Of a stretch of DNA of 64,000 nt, positions 38,377 through 47,379 are shown in pieces. How positions within the stretch are numbered: the first letter of the stretch is position 1; each line of letters opens with the position of its first letter. The DNA is from a bacterium (GTDB lineage Bacteria > Actinomycetota > Acidimicrobiia > Spongiisociales > UBA5794). The stretch lies in assembly GCA_024228555.1 (NCBI GenBank), contig JAAETI010000912.1, forward strand, positions 24,016 to 88,015, written 5' to 3'. The translations under genes and the position numbers were made by a program. The notes under the pieces were generated by a model. It worked only from the letters and a program-made list of their open reading frames with translations. It had not been told where the DNA came from and ran no database searches.

Positions 38377-39389
38377 CGACTACAGAAACACGATTCACCC
38401 GTTCGGATTTCCAGTCGAATCAAGAGGTCAAGTGGTGCCCGGGCTGCGGTGACTACACAATCCTCGCCTCGGTGCAGACCTTCCTGGCCTCCCTCGATGT
38501 CGATCGTGAGAAGCACGTGTTCATCTCCGGCATCGGTTGCTCTTCCCGCTTCCCCTACTACATGAACACCTATGGCATGCACTCGATCCATGGGAGGGCA
38601 CCGGCCATCGCAACCGGGGTGGCGCTGGCCAATCCCGAGCTGACCGTGTGGGTCATCACCGGCGACGGTGACGGTCTCTCCATCGGTGGCAACCACATCA
38701 TTCATGCCCTGCGCCGCAATGTGAACCTGAACGTTCTGCTGTTCAACAACCAGATCTACGGTCTCACCAAGGGTCAGTACTCGCCAACCAGCGAGGCGGG
38801 CAAAAAGACAAAGACCAGCCCGCTGGGCTCCCTGGATCATCCGTTCAACCCCGTTAGCCTTGCGCTCGGTGCCGAAGCCACCTTCGTCGCCAGGACCATC
38901 GACATGGATCGGACCCACAGCACCCAAATGCTGCAGGCGGCCTACGAACACCACGGGACTTCGTTTGTCGAGATCTATCAGAACTGCAATGTATTCAACG
39001 ACAAGGCATTCCAGATCCTGACCGGTCGCCAAGAACGCGACGCCAACCGCATCTACCTGAAGGAAGGCGAACCCATTGTCTTTGGCAAGGAAGACGAAAT
39101 GGGCGTCGTTGTCGGTGTCGAGGGCGCCCAGATTGTGCGTGTCGAAGATGTCGGCATCGAAGCCATCGCTGTGCATGATCCCGCTCGCCCCAATCCCGGG
39201 GTGGCGTTTGCGTTGAGCCGGCTTGCCCACGGCCCCTCTGGCCCCACCCCGATCGGGATCTTCCGCAGGATCCAACGCTCCAGCTATGGCGATCTTCTCG
39301 TCAGCCAGATCGACGATGCCAAAGCCCGCAACAGCTCGGCGTCGATCTCGGACCTGGTGCAACAGCACGGAACCTGGACCGTCGAATAA
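38373..39389 (+). CDS. korB: 2-oxoacid:ferredoxin oxidoreductase, beta subunit
   Basis: VKWCPGCGDYTILASVQ; GIGCSSRFPYYMNTYGMHSIHGRAPAIATGVALANPELTVWVITGDGDGLSIGGNH. Confidence 0.92.
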   Translation: MTTTETRFTRSDFQSNQEVKWCPGCGDYTILASVQTFLASLDVDREKHVFISGIGCSSRFPYYMNTYGMHSIHGRAPAIATGVALANPELTVWVITGDGDGLSIGGNHIIHALRRNVNLNVLLFNNQIYGLTKGQYSPTSEAGKKTKTSPLGSLDHPFNPVSLALGAEATFVARTIDMDRTHSTQMLQAAYEHHGTSFVEIYQNCNVFNDKAFQILTGRQERDANRIYLKEGEPIVFGKEDEMGVVVGVEGAQIVRVEDVGIEAIAVHDPARPNPGVAFALSRLAHGPSGPTPIGIFRRIQRSSYGDLLVSQIDDAKARNSSASISDLVQQHGTWTVE

Positions 39390-39409
39390 CTCCGTTAGGG
39401 TCGTCTCCC

Positions 39410-39922
39410 ATGGACGACGTGCACATCGACTTTCGCAAGTGGGGTGGAGCGCGCCATTGGCAGTTTGTCATGCACCGACTCGGCGAAGACGAGCACGGGC
39501 TCTGGTTGTGGTCGCCGCAGGGCGCCGACATGCAGCGCGGCGACGAGCCGATCCGGCAGTCCAAATCCGTCAATGTGAAGCTCATCCCAGATAGCAAGTG
39601 GTGGACCGCGATCTGGGCTTGGCAGCACCCCCAAAATCTCTATATCGACATCATCACCCCACCGTCGTGGAACGGAACCACCGTGACCATGATCGACATT
39701 GACCTCGATGTCGTGCGCTGGACCGATGGCACGACAGAGGTCCTCGACGAGGACGAATTCGCCGTACACCAGGTGAAATACGACTACCCGGAACACTTGA
39801 TTGATACGGCACGCGCGACCGCTGCTCGGTTGGCGATGGCGGTCGAAGCCCGTCACGAACCCTTTGGGGATGTTGGTGATTCATGGATGGCCAGAGCAGT
39901 GGATCGCGCAAACCATGGCTGA
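39410..39922 (+). CDS. DUF402 domain protein
   Basis: WWTAIWAWQHPQNLYIDIITPPSWNGTTVTMIDIDLDVVRWTDGTTEVLDEDEFAVHQV. Confidence 0.75.
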   Translation: MDDVHIDFRKWGGARHWQFVMHRLGEDEHGLWLWSPQGADMQRGDEPIRQSKSVNVKLIPDSKWWTAIWAWQHPQNLYIDIITPPSWNGTTVTMIDIDLDVVRWTDGTTEVLDEDEFAVHQVKYDYPEHLIDTARATAARLAMAVEARHEPFGDVGDSWMARAVDRANHG

Positions 39923-40871
39923 GCGTCTCGTTTCGATAGTCATCCCGGTGCGCAACGAGGCGGCAGGGATCCGGGCGACGATCGATTCGATCCTGGCGCA
40001 GGACTACGCGGGTGAGATCGAAGTCGTGATTGCGGATGGAATGAGCACGGACGGGACCGGCGACATCCTCGATCAGATCAGCGCAGAGGACCCTCGCATC
40101 CGTTGGGTGGAGAATCCCTCAGGCCGGACCCCAAACGGGCTCAACATCGCAATCAGCGCCTCTCGTGGCGATGTCATTGTGCGATGCGACGGGCACGCTG
40201 AGCTTCCCCCAGACTATGTGAGCCTGGCAACAGAGATACTCGACACAACAGGGGCCGTCAACGTTGGCGGGATTCAAGATGCAATTGGCATCAACCCCAT
40301 GCAGAGGGCTATCGCATACGCCATGTCATCACCGATCGGAGTTGGCAATTCCAGATTCCACTACGGAGGGGAACCGGGCCCGGTCGACACCGTCTACCTC
40401 GGCGTATTCCGCCGTGACACCCTCATCGCCGTCGGGCTGTTCGACGAAAGCCTGACCCGGAACCAGGACTACGAGTTGAACATAAGGCTCCGTGACAACG
40501 GCGGCATTGTGTGGTTCGACCCGCGGCTCCGCGTCGTATATCGGCCGCGGCGATCGCTGCGGTCTTTGTGGACCCAGTACTTTCAGTACGGCACCTGGAA
40601 AAGACGGGTGCTCCGCATGCACCCCGAGTCGACCAAGCTTCGCCAACTCATCCCTCCACTGTTTGTGATGGGCCTGGGGGTCTCCGCAATCCTCGCCTTC
40701 ACGCCACTGCGATGGCTCGCTGGGATCGTGCCCGGGCTGTACACAGCCATGCTGGGAGCGACCACGATCATTCAGCTCATCAAGACTCGGGATCTAGCGG
40801 CGATCCTCTCCCCTGCCGCAATCGCGACAATGCACCTCTCGTGGGGAGTCGGATTCCTCAGCGGTCGTTGA
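39915..40871 (+). CDS. Glycosyltransferase family 2
   Basis: VSIVIPVRNEAAGIRATIDSILAQDYAGEIEVVIADGMSTDGTGDIL. Confidence 0.88.
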   Translation: MAERLVSIVIPVRNEAAGIRATIDSILAQDYAGEIEVVIADGMSTDGTGDILDQISAEDPRIRWVENPSGRTPNGLNIAISASRGDVIVRCDGHAELPPDYVSLATEILDTTGAVNVGGIQDAIGINPMQRAIAYAMSSPIGVGNSRFHYGGEPGPVDTVYLGVFRRDTLIAVGLFDESLTRNQDYELNIRLRDNGGIVWFDPRLRVVYRPRRSLRSLWTQYFQYGTWKRRVLRMHPESTKLRQLIPPLFVMGLGVSAILAFTPLRWLAGIVPGLYTAMLGATTIIQLIKTRDLAAILSPAAIATMHLSWGVGFLSGR

Positions 40872-41922
40872 CACAGCCCGCATAGAAGTCACGGACTTCT
40901 TCGGCAGGCCAGACATAGGCATCTCTAATAGCGGCAACACCCTTGCGGGCAGCGGTACGCAGTGACGAGCTGTCGAGAGCGGCTGCGATCTCATCGCGCC
41001 AGGCCTGGACATCGCCGGGTGCGATCAACACGACGCCTGGCTTGTCGCCAACCACCTCGCGCGTACCAGGAAGATCCGAGGCCAACGTCGGAACGCCAAC
41101 AGCGAGGTACTCCAAGACCTTGGTTGGTAGAGACACCCGATAGTTGGGGGTGTCGAGAAGTGGCGATAGACCCATCGTGGCCCCTGCGGTGACGCGGAGA
41201 GCTTCGTCAGAGGTGACAAAGCCACGGAACTGCAGCGTTACCCCTCCAGTCTCCGCGATAGCCAGAAGACGGGCCTTGAAATCAGGCGTGCACCGCCCCA
41301 TCACCGTAAAACGATCAGCTCCTGCGGCACCAACAGCCTCGACTGCAAGAGCCAGCCCGCGGGCCTCGGTCACATCACCAAGGTAGACAATACCGGTGGC
41401 GGGATCGGCAGGCCGGGGCCGCGGCGGGCTCCCGGCAAGGTAGTTGGGAAAGACCGGATGTGGGTTGGCAAACAGCGGGCTATAGCTGGCCTCGGCAAGG
41501 GTTATCGCAAGCCTTCGCTCGCCGACGCGCAACAGCCAACCAGCCAAGCTGGCGAGCGGCTTGCGCAGGAGTCGCGGGACCCACTCTTTCGTCCGGAATT
41601 GTGCCGGCACGTTCTCATGGACATCAAATACGATGCTGCGACCCAGCCGGCTCGCCACGATGCCGAGTGGCAACAGCTCTGGGTCGTGGAGGGAAGCGAC
41701 ATCAAAATCCTTGCTAAACAAGAGACGAGCCGCCCGCAGCCAGCGCAACACCCGACCGCCACCCAATTCCACCCACCTAATCCCCGTCTGGTCGATCGGG
41801 CCACGCCCCTTACCGGCAAACGTAACGACCCAGTCGTCCTGCAGAGTTGCGATCAGCTTGTGACGGATGCGTGGGTCATCGGCGGGGTGGACCGTCGAGA
41901 CGACAAGCAGCCGTGGTTTCAC
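40858..41922 (-). CDS. Glycosyltransferase (GT4-like)
   Basis: ASLHDPELLPLGIVASRLGRSIVFDVHENVP; TKVLEYLAVGVPTLASDLPGTREVV. Confidence 0.85.
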   Translation of the reverse strand: MKPRLLVVSTVHPADDPRIRHKLIATLQDDWVVTFAGKGRGPIDQTGIRWVELGGGRVLRWLRAARLLFSKDFDVASLHDPELLPLGIVASRLGRSIVFDVHENVPAQFRTKEWVPRLLRKPLASLAGWLLRVGERRLAITLAEASYSPLFANPHPVFPNYLAGSPPRPRPADPATGIVYLGDVTEARGLALAVEAVGAAGADRFTVMGRCTPDFKARLLAIAETGGVTLQFRGFVTSDEALRVTAGATMGLSPLLDTPNYRVSLPTKVLEYLAVGVPTLASDLPGTREVVGDKPGVVLIAPGDVQAWRDEIAAALDSSSLRTAARKGVAAIRDAYVWPAEEVRDFYAGCVNDR

Positions 41923-43217
41923 AGCGCTTCGACGTTGTCTCGCTCGATGCCGGCGCGGCGGAAGGCACCCCGGGTGTCCAGGATGGTCGGCACCTCATCG
42001 GCGATCTTCTCGAGATCCAATGCGGCATGGTCCGTGAGGAGCACGGCGACGGCATAATCGTCGAGCGGAGCATCCGCATCTACCGCGGCAAAGCCGTGGG
42101 ATTCGATTCGGCTCTTGCCAACAATGGGATCCAGCACCGCAATCTCAGCGCCACGATGCTCCAACTCACGAAGGACTTCTATCGATGCCGACTCGCGGTC
42201 GTCTGCGACATCCGGCTTATAAGCGATTCCCACACCGAGGATCCGGGTCCCGAAGACGGGCAGACCCTTGTGGTTGAGGAGATCGGCGACCCGAGTTGCC
42301 GCATAAACCGGCATCTTGGTATTGACTTGCTCTGCCAGATCGATGAAGCGCGTAGAGAAGTTAGCTTCCTTGGCCCGCCATGCAAGAAACTGCGGGTCCA
42401 AAGGGATGCAGTGACCGCCAACGCCGGGGCCCGGATAGAAAGCCTGGAAGCCGAAGGGCTTGGTACCGGCAGCGTCGACGACCTCCCAGATGGATATGTC
42501 GAGCTCGTGGGCGAGTTGTGCCATTTCATTGATCAACCCGATGTTGACAGCGCGGTAGGTGTTCTCGAGCAGCTTTGCCATTTCGGCGGCACGTGCCGAC
42601 GACACTGGATGCACCGACGCCACAACCCGGCTGTAAGCAGCAGCGGCTACGTCGGTCGAAACCGCTGACACTCCCCCGACCACCTTGGGAATGTCGCCAG
42701 TCTTCATCTCGGCGCCGGGGGAAACCCGTTCGGGCGAGAACGCAACAAACACGTCCTCGTCGACAACAAGGCCTTTGCCGGAGACCGCAGGGACCAGGAT
42801 GTCTTCGGTTGTGCCCGGATAGGTTGTCGACTCCAGGGACACCAGCATTCCCGGCTTCACCACGTCGGCGACCACGTCGGCTGCAGATTGGATGAACGAA
42901 AGATCAGGTTCGCGATGACGGCCGAGCGGGCTCGGCACACAAATAAAGATGGCGTCCGACTCGTTGAGCCGGCTGGGATCGGCTGTTACCTCGAGACCGG
43001 AGGCAAGCGCCGCGGCCAGCTCCTTGTCCGAGATGTCCTCGACCGGCGAGACACCTCGATTCAGCATGTCGATGCGCTGCTGGGACTGGTCATAGCCGAT
43101 TGCTTTGAGGCCGTTCTGGACCATCGTGACCGCAAGGGGCAGACCGACATAACCAAGACCAATGACACCACCCGTCCATTGGTCGGTGGCAAAGAAACCG
43201 GCGCGTTCATTTTGCAT
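41919..43217 (-). CDS. Nucleotide sugar dehydrogenase (UDP-glucose/UDP-ManNAc dehydrogenase family)
   Basis: VIGLGYVGLPLAVTMVQNGLKAIGYD; AEMAKLLENTYRAVNIGLINEMAQLAHELDI; PGPGVGGHCIPLDP. Confidence 0.92.
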   Translation of the reverse strand: MQNERAGFFATDQWTGGVIGLGYVGLPLAVTMVQNGLKAIGYDQSQQRIDMLNRGVSPVEDISDKELAAALASGLEVTADPSRLNESDAIFICVPSPLGRHREPDLSFIQSAADVVADVVKPGMLVSLESTTYPGTTEDILVPAVSGKGLVVDEDVFVAFSPERVSPGAEMKTGDIPKVVGGVSAVSTDVAAAAYSRVVASVHPVSSARAAEMAKLLENTYRAVNIGLINEMAQLAHELDISIWEVVDAAGTKPFGFQAFYPGPGVGGHCIPLDPQFLAWRAKEANFSTRFIDLAEQVNTKMPVYAATRVADLLNHKGLPVFGTRILGVGIAYKPDVADDRESASIEVLRELEHRGAEIAVLDPIVGKSRIESHGFAAVDADAPLDDYAVAVLLTDHAALDLEKIADEVPTILDTRGAFRRAGIERDNVEAL

Positions 43218-43259
43218 AAAGACCTCGTTGGAAACCTGAACTGGGAGTGTAGGCGCCCG

Positions 43260-45158
43260 CTAGGCGAGACCGCGGAGCGCCCGGGCCAGGAACGAGGCCA
43301 TTTGGTCACGCCGCACCGTGTCGGTCGGGCAGTAGTTGGTGTTGTCTGGCGGATTGCAACCCAGAGTCACCCCTGCCACCTTGAGCCGATCGATGTCGCC
43401 CTCGAAGCGCGAATCGTTGTCATCACCGAACCAATCACCGTTGCCGGCATCAGTGAACGCAAAGCCACGCACCAAGAAAGCAGCCATCTCGCCGCGACTC
43501 AGCTGCTGGTCGGGACAGAAGTCGGTACCAGCGGCATTGCATCCAGCAGTGATCCCGGCGGTAGCGAGTTTGTTGATGTCAGACTCGAATACCGAGGAGC
43601 CATCATCACCGAACCAATCCTTGCCCCCGTCATCGGTCAAGCCCAGAGCTCGAACCAGGAAGGCCGCCATTTCGCCACGGGTCACATGACCGGTTGGGCA
43701 ATAGTGAGTGTTCGATGGCGGGTTGCATCCTTGGGTTATACCCAGATCCTCGATGTACACGATGTCTTCATGGTGAACGGATCCGGTGATGTCGGTGAAT
43801 GGCGAAGTGGCTCCGACCTCTCCAAAGACAACATCAAAATAGATCGACTTGAGGCCAAACTTGTCGTCAACCCACTTGCCCGTCCTATCGATGTTGACCA
43901 CCGATCCGTCCTGAGTACCTGTGAAGCGCACGGTGTGAGCACTGGTCGATGTATTGCGTTCAATGACTGCGACACCGGTGAGGGTATCGAGACCAACGGC
44001 GGAAGCAACAGAACCTGCCGACCGCGTCACAGTCCAACTCGCATTGCCGTTTAGGAACGGGTCGAGCGACCAGTCATCAGCCGCCGTCACCAGGTACGGC
44101 ACTGGGCTGAAGGATGACCAGACCTCTTCAACGTTCTCGGTCGCTCCGCCGCTTGATGACGAGTAATAGGCCCGCACCACGTTTCCCCATGGAGCCTCTG
44201 GATGGGTGATGACCTGGCCTGAGGTCGCCGAGACGGCTTCTATCCACTCATCGATCCCGATACCGACGTGACCCCAACCGACATAACGCTGGTCCCAAGT
44301 CGTGTCGCGCACATGACACCATGCATTGCAGAGGTTGGTGCCCGCGTCGCCTCGTGCGATCTGGAGATTGCGGGCATATGATCGAGCCGCGAGAGCTTGC
44401 GCTTTGAGAGCCTCCAGACCACCGCTCGTACCCCAGTAGTACGGCATCTCAGAAATGCCGTACACGTAATCGTCGATATCCATCTCGACCGACAGATCCA
44501 TGCCACCAGGACCAACCCGGAGATGCAGATCGCCACGGGCGTATTGGCAAGGGCGTTGCATCGAGACCTCAAGATTCCAGTCGGTGTTGAAGCACCCCTC
44601 GATCTCGATCTTGCGTGATGGCTTCTCTACCCAGCCATCCCAGGCGATATCAACGTGGCAGGGCCCATCGCCCGGTGTCTCGATCGGCTCCCCAGACGCA
44701 TCCTTGATAGCCAACTCGCAGGTGACTGCCCCAGAATTCCATGTGATGAGTAGTCGATGATCTTTGCCGAGCTCCCAGGTCTCTTCACCCCTGGTCACAA
44801 CAACCGGCTCGGGTGGTGCCAAGTTCGTCTCCCTGGCAATCAACTCGATAGTGCTGCGATCTCTTTCGAGATTCACCCACAGGTTTTCCTTCTCGGCGAG
44901 ACCACCCTCGCCCATGGTGCCAATCGACGAGCCATCGTAGAAATGTCCTGTGATCTGATCGACAGCCCAGCCGTCGCGGGCGGCGCCGTACGCCCCGTAC
45001 TGGGTGAGACCGACGCCGTGCCCCCAGCCGGCTCCAACAAAAGACACCTCGTTGTCTTCTTGGGCCGTCGCCGCGGTGGCCGGAATCAACAGCGATGCCA
45101 CGAGGGACAGCACCACCGCGGATCGCCGCAATTGAGGTTTGTTGCTCAGGTGAAACAT
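43260..45158 (-). CDS. SpoIID/LytB domain protein with three C-terminal Cys-modified SLH repeats
   Basis: GAGWGHGVGLTQYGAYGAARDGW; YVYGISEMPYYWGTSGGLEALKAQALAARSYA; repeats GCNPPSNTHYCPTGHVTRGEMAAFLVRALGL, GCNAAGTDFCPDQQLSRGEMAAFLVRG, GCNPPDNTNYCPTDTVRRDQMASFLARAL. Confidence 0.85.
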   Translation of the reverse strand: MFHLSNKPQLRRSAVVLSLVASLLIPATAATAQEDNEVSFVGAGWGHGVGLTQYGAYGAARDGWAVDQITGHFYDGSSIGTMGEGGLAEKENLWVNLERDRSTIELIARETNLAPPEPVVVTRGEETWELGKDHRLLITWNSGAVTCELAIKDASGEPIETPGDGPCHVDIAWDGWVEKPSRKIEIEGCFNTDWNLEVSMQRPCQYARGDLHLRVGPGGMDLSVEMDIDDYVYGISEMPYYWGTSGGLEALKAQALAARSYARNLQIARGDAGTNLCNAWCHVRDTTWDQRYVGWGHVGIGIDEWIEAVSATSGQVITHPEAPWGNVVRAYYSSSSGGATENVEEVWSSFSPVPYLVTAADDWSLDPFLNGNASWTVTRSAGSVASAVGLDTLTGVAVIERNTSTSAHTVRFTGTQDGSVVNIDRTGKWVDDKFGLKSIYFDVVFGEVGATSPFTDITGSVHHEDIVYIEDLGITQGCNPPSNTHYCPTGHVTRGEMAAFLVRALGLTDDGGKDWFGDDGSSVFESDINKLATAGITAGCNAAGTDFCPDQQLSRGEMAAFLVRGFAFTDAGNGDWFGDDNDSRFEGDIDRLKVAGVTLGCNPPDNTNYCPTDTVRRDQMASFLARALRGLA

Positions 45159-45169
45159 ATGCCCTTGAA

Positions 45170-45196
45170 GTATCGACGGGTCTGTCGGCCGCTTGA
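45170..45196 (-). promoter_or_regulatory. Sigma28/WhiG-like promoter candidate upstream of SpoIID-SLH gene
   Basis: Reverse strand TCAAGCGG-N11-GTCGATAC, 11 bp upstream of ATG 45158; same 8-11-8 layout as 56356..56382. Confidence 0.35.
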
Positions 45197-45258
45197 GCCG
45201 CATCAGATGGTCTGATCTTGGTGCAAAACGAGGGTTATGCCCAATACCCTCAACCCAT

Positions 45259-47379
45259 TTATTGGGAGGCTACCAACGGGAGGGTCCTAGATAGGAAGCT
45301 CGCCATCTCGTCTCTGCCGATCATGCTGTTGGGACAAAAGCGAGTGTTGGCGGGTGGATTACAGCCCAACGTGATGCCCGCCGTCGCCAGCCGATCGATG
45401 TCCTCCTCGAACACCGAATAGTTGTCGTCGGTGAAACGATCGCCCTCCCCGGCCTCGGTGAGACCCAGACCTCGAACGAGGAATGCCGCCATTTCTCCCC
45501 TGGTCACCCTGCCGGTCGGACAGTACTCATCGTTGGTTGGTGGATTGCAGCCCTGGGTTATGCCGGCCGCCGCGAGGCGGTTTATGTCGTCCTGGTAGAT
45601 CGATTCCTCGTCGTCTCCGAACCAGTCCTTGCCCCCGTCACCAGTGAGACCAAACGTCCTAACCAAGAACGCCGCCATCTCACCCCTGGTCACGTCGGAC
45701 AGTGGGCAGTACTCATCATTGAACGGAGGGTTGCAACCAAGAGTCACGCCGGCAGCAGCTATGAACTCGATATTGGCCTCATGGATATTGTCGTCGTCGT
45801 CACGGAACACGCCGTTGAAGGCATACGGCTTCGACCCGGGATCACACTCCCAATTGGGACTGGTGTGCCAGAAAGTTGGGGAGACTCCAGCGAGACGAGT
45901 GTTCCCTAAGCGCACCGTCAGGGTCCCGGCGGCATCCAGGAACCAGAGGTCTCCACGACCGTCACCGTCGTAATCGTTCACCAGCACATCGACGAACGGC
46001 CCTCCTACGTCCAGCAAGTGGTTGGCGACAACGGATTCATAGCCGTTGCTGAGGACCTGGACCGAGGTCGTGCTGCCCTGGGCCGTCACCAAGAATAGAT
46101 CTGGCAGCTCATCGAGATTCGGATCACCAATCGTGAAATGACTTCCCCTGGTGTCGCCAAGACCCGTATCGACGGACACCAGCTGTGTGGCCAAACCGTC
46201 GGAACCGTCAAAGACCTCGACGACCGTCGCTGAGTCGTCACGACGAATAACATAGAGGTCGGCAAATCCGTCTCGGTTGTGGTCGCCGAGGAGGTAGGCG
46301 TCGTCGGCGCCGACAGGAATTCCTGTCGTTAGCTCGATTGACTCCTCGAAGCTCGTCGGTTTTAGCGATATCTCCACCGCAAGGTTGGCCCCCGACGTGT
46401 CGAGCAGCCAGAGGTCGTTGCGCCCGACTCTGGAGTAGTCGCCGAGGAGGACAACCCGCCCGTCAATGTCGACATCGAGGGCGTGATCCCGATCGATGGC
46501 GCACCAATCGTGCTTGCGATCGGTCTGGGAGTACTCGAGGCGGGTCCCGTTGACCCTCGGTACGAATTTGAACACGTCGGCAAGGCCATCACCGTCGCCA
46601 TCGCCAAGCAGATAGTCGAAGGCACCTTCGGCAAAATCGAACTCGGTCTGCGTTGTCAGGACCTGATCGGTGAAGTCGGCGGCAGAAGTGTGGACGGGAT
46701 AGGCAGCCGGGAGGTCACCGAAGCCGGGAGTTGCGGCCGGACCAAGCCAGGAAAAGTGTTGCGAGTCCTTGATGGTCTTCCAGTCCCCGCCCCAGCAGAA
46801 TCCGGCATCGGTCCACGCCGCCACAAACCAATCTGGCATGTTCGTGATTAGAACGTTGTCGCCTCGATAGGGGTTCGACAGCGTGTTGATATCCAGGGCG
46901 ATACCGTGCCCGTGCAGCGAGACGTGATAGCGACCACCGATGGTGCGCGGCGAGAATCCGTAGGTCTGATTTGGCTTCACCGTGTAGTAGTTGCCGTTTG
47001 CCTGCTCGACCGCAAGGTTGGCAGCCACCTGCTCGAGAGCCGGGATGACCCTTTCGTGCATGAGTATCTGGTAGCCGCCCGACATTGGCATCGTCCACCA
47101 AACCAACGAATCTCGGACTTCGCCGATGGTGCGCCCGAACAGGTCAGCCCGAATACCGCCGAGCTGTTCGCTGTTGGCTAGGGGCCCCACCCGAGAGGCG
47201 TAGCTGCCATTGGTCGAAGGTTGGCCACAGCCCCACGACTCGCTTGTCCCCGGGCTGGCTGTTCCCTCCCCGACTGCTGCATGCGCCGACGGCGGCGGCA
47301 ACGCCACCAGAGCGGCCGCCACCATCAGCAGACCAAGGCCAAACAGAGTCGGTCGGCGGATTACCGCGGCAGAACTCAT
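45259..47379 (-). CDS. M15-like D-Ala-D-Ala carboxypeptidase + FG-GAP repeats + three C-terminal Cys-SLH repeats
   Basis: YHVSLHGHGIALDINTLSNPYRG, AWTDAGFCWGGDWKTIKDSQHFSW; GDGDGDGLADVFKF; GCNPPFNDEYCPLSDVTRGEMAAFLVRTFGL and two further copies. Confidence 0.82.
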   Translation of the reverse strand: MSSAAVIRRPTLFGLGLLMVAAALVALPPPSAHAAVGEGTASPGTSESWGCGQPSTNGSYASRVGPLANSEQLGGIRADLFGRTIGEVRDSLVWWTMPMSGGYQILMHERVIPALEQVAANLAVEQANGNYYTVKPNQTYGFSPRTIGGRYHVSLHGHGIALDINTLSNPYRGDNVLITNMPDWFVAAWTDAGFCWGGDWKTIKDSQHFSWLGPAATPGFGDLPAAYPVHTSAADFTDQVLTTQTEFDFAEGAFDYLLGDGDGDGLADVFKFVPRVNGTRLEYSQTDRKHDWCAIDRDHALDVDIDGRVVLLGDYSRVGRNDLWLLDTSGANLAVEISLKPTSFEESIELTTGIPVGADDAYLLGDHNRDGFADLYVIRRDDSATVVEVFDGSDGLATQLVSVDTGLGDTRGSHFTIGDPNLDELPDLFLVTAQGSTTSVQVLSNGYESVVANHLLDVGGPFVDVLVNDYDGDGRGDLWFLDAAGTLTVRLGNTRLAGVSPTFWHTSPNWECDPGSKPYAFNGVFRDDDDNIHEANIEFIAAAGVTLGCNPPFNDEYCPLSDVTRGEMAAFLVRTFGLTGDGGKDWFGDDEESIYQDDINRLAAAGITQGCNPPTNDEYCPTGRVTRGEMAAFLVRGLGLTEAGEGDRFTDDNYSVFEEDIDRLATAGITLGCNPPANTRFCPNSMIGRDEMASFLSRTLPLVASQ

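Noticed and set aside
38211-39368. 385-aa minus-strand ORF opposite korB
   Set aside because: Antisense to a clear 2-oxoacid:ferredoxin oxidoreductase beta subunit; no recognisable motif; typical shadow ORF of GC-rich DNA.
42888-44054. 388-aa plus-strand ORF
   Set aside because: Antisense to nucleotide sugar dehydrogenase and the SLH-SpoIID gene; no family motif.
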